Shown here piece by piece: positions 60,783-64,000 of a DNA stretch of 64,000 nucleotides (position 1 is its first letter; the number at the start of each line of letters is the position of its first letter). Origin of the DNA: Cohnella baijiui (GTDB lineage Bacteria > Bacillota > Bacilli > Paenibacillales > Paenibacillaceae); the NCBI RefSeq assembly GCF_020731285.1, contig NZ_JAJFOW010000002.1:1-64000 (forward strand), read 5' to 3'. Under the pieces are notes generated by a model. That model saw nothing but the letters and a program-made list of their open reading frames with translations. It made no database searches and was not told the DNA's origin. Made by a program: the position numbers and the translations under genes.

Positions 60783-63730
60783 CGTTCAACATCCCCCCAA
60801 TCCAATGGTTGATCGACTTGCGGTACGCGAAGGTCGTCGCGCCCAGAGATGTCGAAATCCGCTTGTCTGCGCTGCATTTCGCGCTGCAAGGCGACGCTTG
60901 CCTTCTCCAGCGATTCTTTGGGCGGCTTGCCTTCCACGACCACGGCGTTCCATGCGAAATCCATTTCCCTTCCGAGCAAATAGTATCCCGGCACGTAGGG
61001 CATGTTTTTCACCCATCGCGTTTGTTCCCTGATCGTCCGGAAATCGCCCGCGGGCCACGATAGCGAGGACATGGCCTTCAGATTGGCCGTATTCCACCTG
61101 TACTCCAGGCCGTAGAACGATTCCATGTCGTTGCCGTACCGGGTTTGCACGTCGTCCGACGTCCACCATTTCAGAAACTCCCATGCATCTTGCTGCTTGT
61201 CGCTCTTCTTCATGATCATGGCGCCGGATACGCCCTGCGCCGTCCAACGCGCGACTTGGCCGTCCGCCTGCCGGATGCCCGGTACCGGCGCGATCTTCCA
61301 ATGCCCGGTGATTTCCGGTGCCGCTACCTGCAGTTGAAGATACGTATTGAAATCGGCGATGCCGGTCGGAATGTCGCCGTTCCGGAAATGATTGAAAAAA
61401 GCCGGCGCATCCAGCGGCAAGTAGTATTTGGTGTACAGCTCCGTCCACTGCCGGAACGCCGCAAGCGCGCCGTCGCTGCCGAGATTGTCGGCTTTTCCGT
61501 TAGGAGCGTAGAATTCGACGCCGTTTTGGTAGAAGAACGGGACGAAGTCTTTCGGCGGCACGAACATCGTCATCCCGTTTTCCTGCAGCGTGGGCAGCAT
61601 GTTGTAGACGTCGTCCCAGGTGTCCGGCACCTTCAGCTTGAGCCGCTCGAAAATATCGGTGCGGTAATAGAGCACTAGGAAGTTCTGCACCTCGGGCAGC
61701 GCGTAGGTCCCCCCGTCGTAAGCAAACGATCGCATCGCGCCGGGATGGAATCGGCGGACGACCTCCAGGAATTCCGGGAACGTCGACAGATCGGCAATGG
61801 CTCCCCGCATCGCGTAATCGACGGGCATTTCCGTCCCGGCGCCGAGCACGACGTCCGGCCGGTCGCCGGCAGCGTTGCCCAGAATGAGCTGATTCGGGTT
61901 CGGCATCAGATTCACGTTGACCCGGATCCCGGTTCGCGGCGTAAAATCGGACTCGATCAGTTGGCGAAGCTCTTCCGCGTAATCCCGTCCGCGCTGTATC
62001 CACACCGTAAGCGCGCCCTTTCGGTTGAGCTTTCGCGTATCGTAGTCCATGTAGAACGTGCGGGCAAAATTGACCAGCGAGTACGGAATGCGGCTCAGCG
62101 ACGTCGGCGCCTTCAAGCCGGTTGCCGTTTCCGGCGTTCGCGCGACGATGTAGTCGAGCAGCAGCGGCTGGTTGTCGAGCTGCGACAGCCAAGTGCCGAT
62201 ATTGTTCTGCATGGTGGAGAAATCGGTGAGCCGATTCGGGATTCCGTTCACGTTATCGGCCATATGCCGCAGCATATCGATTGCCACGTCGATCGCGTCG
62301 GTTATATCGGTTTTGCTTTGATTGATGCCGTCCAGATAAGCCGCAATTTGCCGCAGCCGTTCGATTTGTTTCTCGATCTTCCCGCTTAATCCGGGATCGT
62401 ATTTGGTCAAATTCCATGTTCGCAGCGTGTCGAGATTTTGCGCGGTGGCGCCCGAGCCGCTTCCGTAGTTGCCCATCATCATCCGGACCGATTGATCCAG
62501 GGCGCCGAGCTCGGCCAGCACGTCTTGGAGCGCCAGCAGCGCGGGGTGCAGCGGGGAAGCGTCGGCGATCATTCGCAGCGTGTGCTTGCCCTTGGTCAAA
62601 AAAAAGCGGTACGGCGCTCCGGTGCTATCCTTGACGGAATCGATCTCGAAGCCGCCATTCGGAGGAAAAGCGTAGTGCAGCATCTCGCGGAAAGGCACTT
62701 CGCCGTCGATCATGAACGTGCGGAAGGCTTTGAAGTCGCCGCGGTAGCCTTGGTAAAATTTCAGGTCGAGGACGTACCACCCGTCTGCCGGCACCTCGGC
62801 CGTCCATTCCACCCAGTCGCCCGGGTTGCGCCAACGGTCCCCGCCGAGCGTGTTGTATACGATCCTGCCTTTTGGGTCCGGAGAAATATTCGGCTCCGAC
62901 ACAGGCATCGTCTGGATGGCCGCATTCGATTTCTGTTCGTACCGTTCAGCCTCGATGACCTGATACCACGATTTCCCCGCGTTTGCGGTGTCCGGATGCT
63001 TGCGCTTGTATTCGACATAATCGGGAATGTCCGGCTGCGGCATCCACCGCAGTTTGCGGATCACAACGGGCTCCTTTTCGGCGACGAGCCTGATCGTATG
63101 GACACCTTGAGACAGCTTGAACCGGAACGGCAAGGACGACACGGCGTAATTGGCGGCGGCCGTCGTTTTCCAACCCTCGATTTCTTGCTGAACCGGACGG
63201 ATCTCCTGGCCGATTTCATTTCTGTCGTACGGAAATTTCGCGTCCTTCCAATACCGCTCGAGCACGAGGCTCTCCGCCTCGGCGAACGGCGTTTCCCCGT
63301 CGATTTGCAAGCCGCGGACGATATTGGCATAGCTTCCCGGCAGCGGCGAATAGTCGAATTCCAGCTGATAGGCGCCCGCCGTGGGCACGTTCACCCGCCA
63401 CTCCACCCAGCCCTCGTCGTTGTTCCAATACAGCGCCTCTTGTCCGTCTGCATCCGTCTTGACCGCAACTTGGGCATCGCGCGAGGCGGATACATACCGG
63501 GCCGCATCGATCTCAATCGTCGGCAAAGCACCATCCTTCTCCCCCTGCGTGCCCGGCAGCATGGCATACGGGATCGAACCGGTCGACGGCTTGAAATCGA
63601 GCAGCTCGCCAGCCTCCACATCGGTAGCGAACACCTGCCGGTCTTTCTGGCCGAATAGCTTGAACGACAATAGGATCAGGACGATGAGCAGCGCCGCGAA
63701 CAGCAGCCGTTTCCGGTATTTTCCGCTCAT
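60779..63730 (-). CDS. membrane-anchored solute-binding protein with two carbohydrate-binding-like modules
   Basis: 983 residues, twice the normal binding-protein size. A membrane anchor at about 8-26 (LLFAALLIVLILLSFKLF) replaces a lipobox. Two beta-sandwich modules of CBM6/galactose-binding type lie at about 70-240 (NDEGWVEWRVNVPTAGAYQL, GVHTIRLVAEKEP) and 255-400 (RNPGDWVEWTAEVPADGWY, GKHTLRMIAD). A helical linker (405-540) leads to a family 1 binding domain (GALTVWIQRGRDYAEELRQL onwards). A glycan-tethering receptor for the first permease pair is likely. Confidence 0.85.
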   Translation of the reverse strand: MSGKYRKRLLFAALLIVLILLSFKLFGQKDRQVFATDVEAGELLDFKPSTGSIPYAMLPGTQGEKDGALPTIEIDAARYVSASRDAQVAVKTDADGQEALYWNNDEGWVEWRVNVPTAGAYQLEFDYSPLPGSYANIVRGLQIDGETPFAEAESLVLERYWKDAKFPYDRNEIGQEIRPVQQEIEGWKTTAAANYAVSSLPFRFKLSQGVHTIRLVAEKEPVVIRKLRWMPQPDIPDYVEYKRKHPDTANAGKSWYQVIEAERYEQKSNAAIQTMPVSEPNISPDPKGRIVYNTLGGDRWRNPGDWVEWTAEVPADGWYVLDLKFYQGYRGDFKAFRTFMIDGEVPFREMLHYAFPPNGGFEIDSVKDSTGAPYRFFLTKGKHTLRMIADASPLHPALLALQDVLAELGALDQSVRMMMGNYGSGSGATAQNLDTLRTWNLTKYDPGLSGKIEKQIERLRQIAAYLDGINQSKTDITDAIDVAIDMLRHMADNVNGIPNRLTDFSTMQNNIGTWLSQLDNQPLLLDYIVARTPETATGLKAPTSLSRIPYSLVNFARTFYMDYDTRKLNRKGALTVWIQRGRDYAEELRQLIESDFTPRTGIRVNVNLMPNPNQLILGNAAGDRPDVVLGAGTEMPVDYAMRGAIADLSTFPEFLEVVRRFHPGAMRSFAYDGGTYALPEVQNFLVLYYRTDIFERLKLKVPDTWDDVYNMLPTLQENGMTMFVPPKDFVPFFYQNGVEFYAPNGKADNLGSDGALAAFRQWTELYTKYYLPLDAPAFFNHFRNGDIPTGIADFNTYLQLQVAAPEITGHWKIAPVPGIRQADGQVARWTAQGVSGAMIMKKSDKQQDAWEFLKWWTSDDVQTRYGNDMESFYGLEYRWNTANLKAMSSLSWPAGDFRTIREQTRWVKNMPYVPGYYLLGREMDFAWNAVVVEGKPPKESLEKASVALQREMQRRQADFDISGRDDLRVPQVDQPLDWGDVER

Positions 63731-64000
63731 CCGCTCACGTCCCCCGAAGTTCGGAGCGACAGTCCGGATTCTTGATCGAAGAAATGGGCCTTGCCCATGT
63801 CGATCCGGATCCTGACAGGGTCGCCGACTTGCAGCGGCGTGTGGGCTTCCGTCCGTACGATCAGCGACTGCTCGCCCGACTTCACGTACGCATAGGCGTC
63901 GGCCCCGAGCATCTCCATCATCTCGACGACACCGGTAACCGTCCGCTCATCGTCATCCGCGGTCCCGGGCGGCAGAATCGCCGCATGCTCGGGCCTTATG
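63727..64000 (-). CDS. sugar ABC transporter ATP-binding protein, C-terminal part (window edge)
   Basis: The frame enters from the right edge reading IRPEHAAILPPG, the start of the TOBE/OB regulatory domain of MalK/UgpC-type ATPases, and ends LSLRTSGDVSG. GVVEMMEMLGADAYAYV and TPLQVGDPVRIRIDMGKAHFFD match that domain. The nucleotide-binding domain lies outside the window. It overlaps the binding-protein gene by four bases, so this operon carries its own ATPase, unlike the other importers here. Confidence 0.88.
   Translation of the reverse strand, partial: IRPEHAAILPPGTADDDERTVTGVVEMMEMLGADAYAYVKSGEQSLIVRTEAHTPLQVGDPVRIRIDMGKAHFFDQESGLSLRTSGDVSG

Overview
The window looks like part of the chromosome of a spore-former-type Bacillota of the Paenibacillus/Cohnella group. 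This is inferred from strong GGAGG-type ribosome binding sites, YesM/YesN two-component pairs, GntR-LacI hybrid regulators, lipoprotein sugar-binding proteins, and families common in Paenibacillaceae (DUF5696, YIP1/NHL proteins, GxGYxYP proteins). Most of it is a GC-rich carbohydrate-utilisation region. A clearly AT-richer island lies at about 12.0-16 kb.

Layout. 1-340: edge of a leftward gene and a 51-bp tandem repeat. 382-5659 (minus): ABC sugar importer (binding protein, two permeases) with a TIM-barrel-like protein and an FAD oxidoreductase, probably controlled by the YesM/YesN kinase and response regulator at 5771-8387. 8.6-12 kb: a DUF1905/YdeI protein, two alpha/beta hydrolases and a MarR regulator. 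12.0-15.0 kb: the antibiotic-target island, made of a Cfr-family 23S rRNA methyltransferase behind a two-stage leader, a small CD3324-type HTH protein, and a stand-alone second ribosomal protein L4 whose tunnel loop is rewritten. 15.0-18 kb: gene remnants, an acetyltransferase, and a TetR/cytochrome P450 pair.

18-50 kb is a mannoside/glycan region with five intact GH38 alpha-mannosidase genes and one internally deleted copy. Locus A (33.9 to 18.1 kb, minus) runs GntR regulator, two permeases, binding protein, GxGYxYP protein, PhyH dioxygenase, GH38, GH38 remnant, GH38. Locus B (49.9 to 36.6 kb, minus) runs GH38, binding protein, two permeases, GH38, GH38, then a decayed GH88-like gene. Two of its GH38 genes are paralogues of those in locus A. 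A divergent GntR regulator lies at 50-51.2 kb. Between the loci are a DUF455 ferritin-like protein and an AraC regulator.

51.3-64 kb (minus) is one tightly overlapping operon: an ABC ATPase (cut by the window edge), a membrane-anchored binding protein with two carbohydrate-binding-like modules, two permeases, an NHL/TPR/YIP1 membrane protein, a DUF5696 protein, two more permeases and a lipoprotein binding protein.

The strongest candidate for an undescribed system is 12.0-15.0 kb. There an inducible rRNA methyltransferase and an L4 paralogue, altered exactly at the macrolide/oxazolidinone-resistance hotspot, sit side by side, each preceded by its own leader peptide. Functions are inferred from sequence alone; no searches were run.
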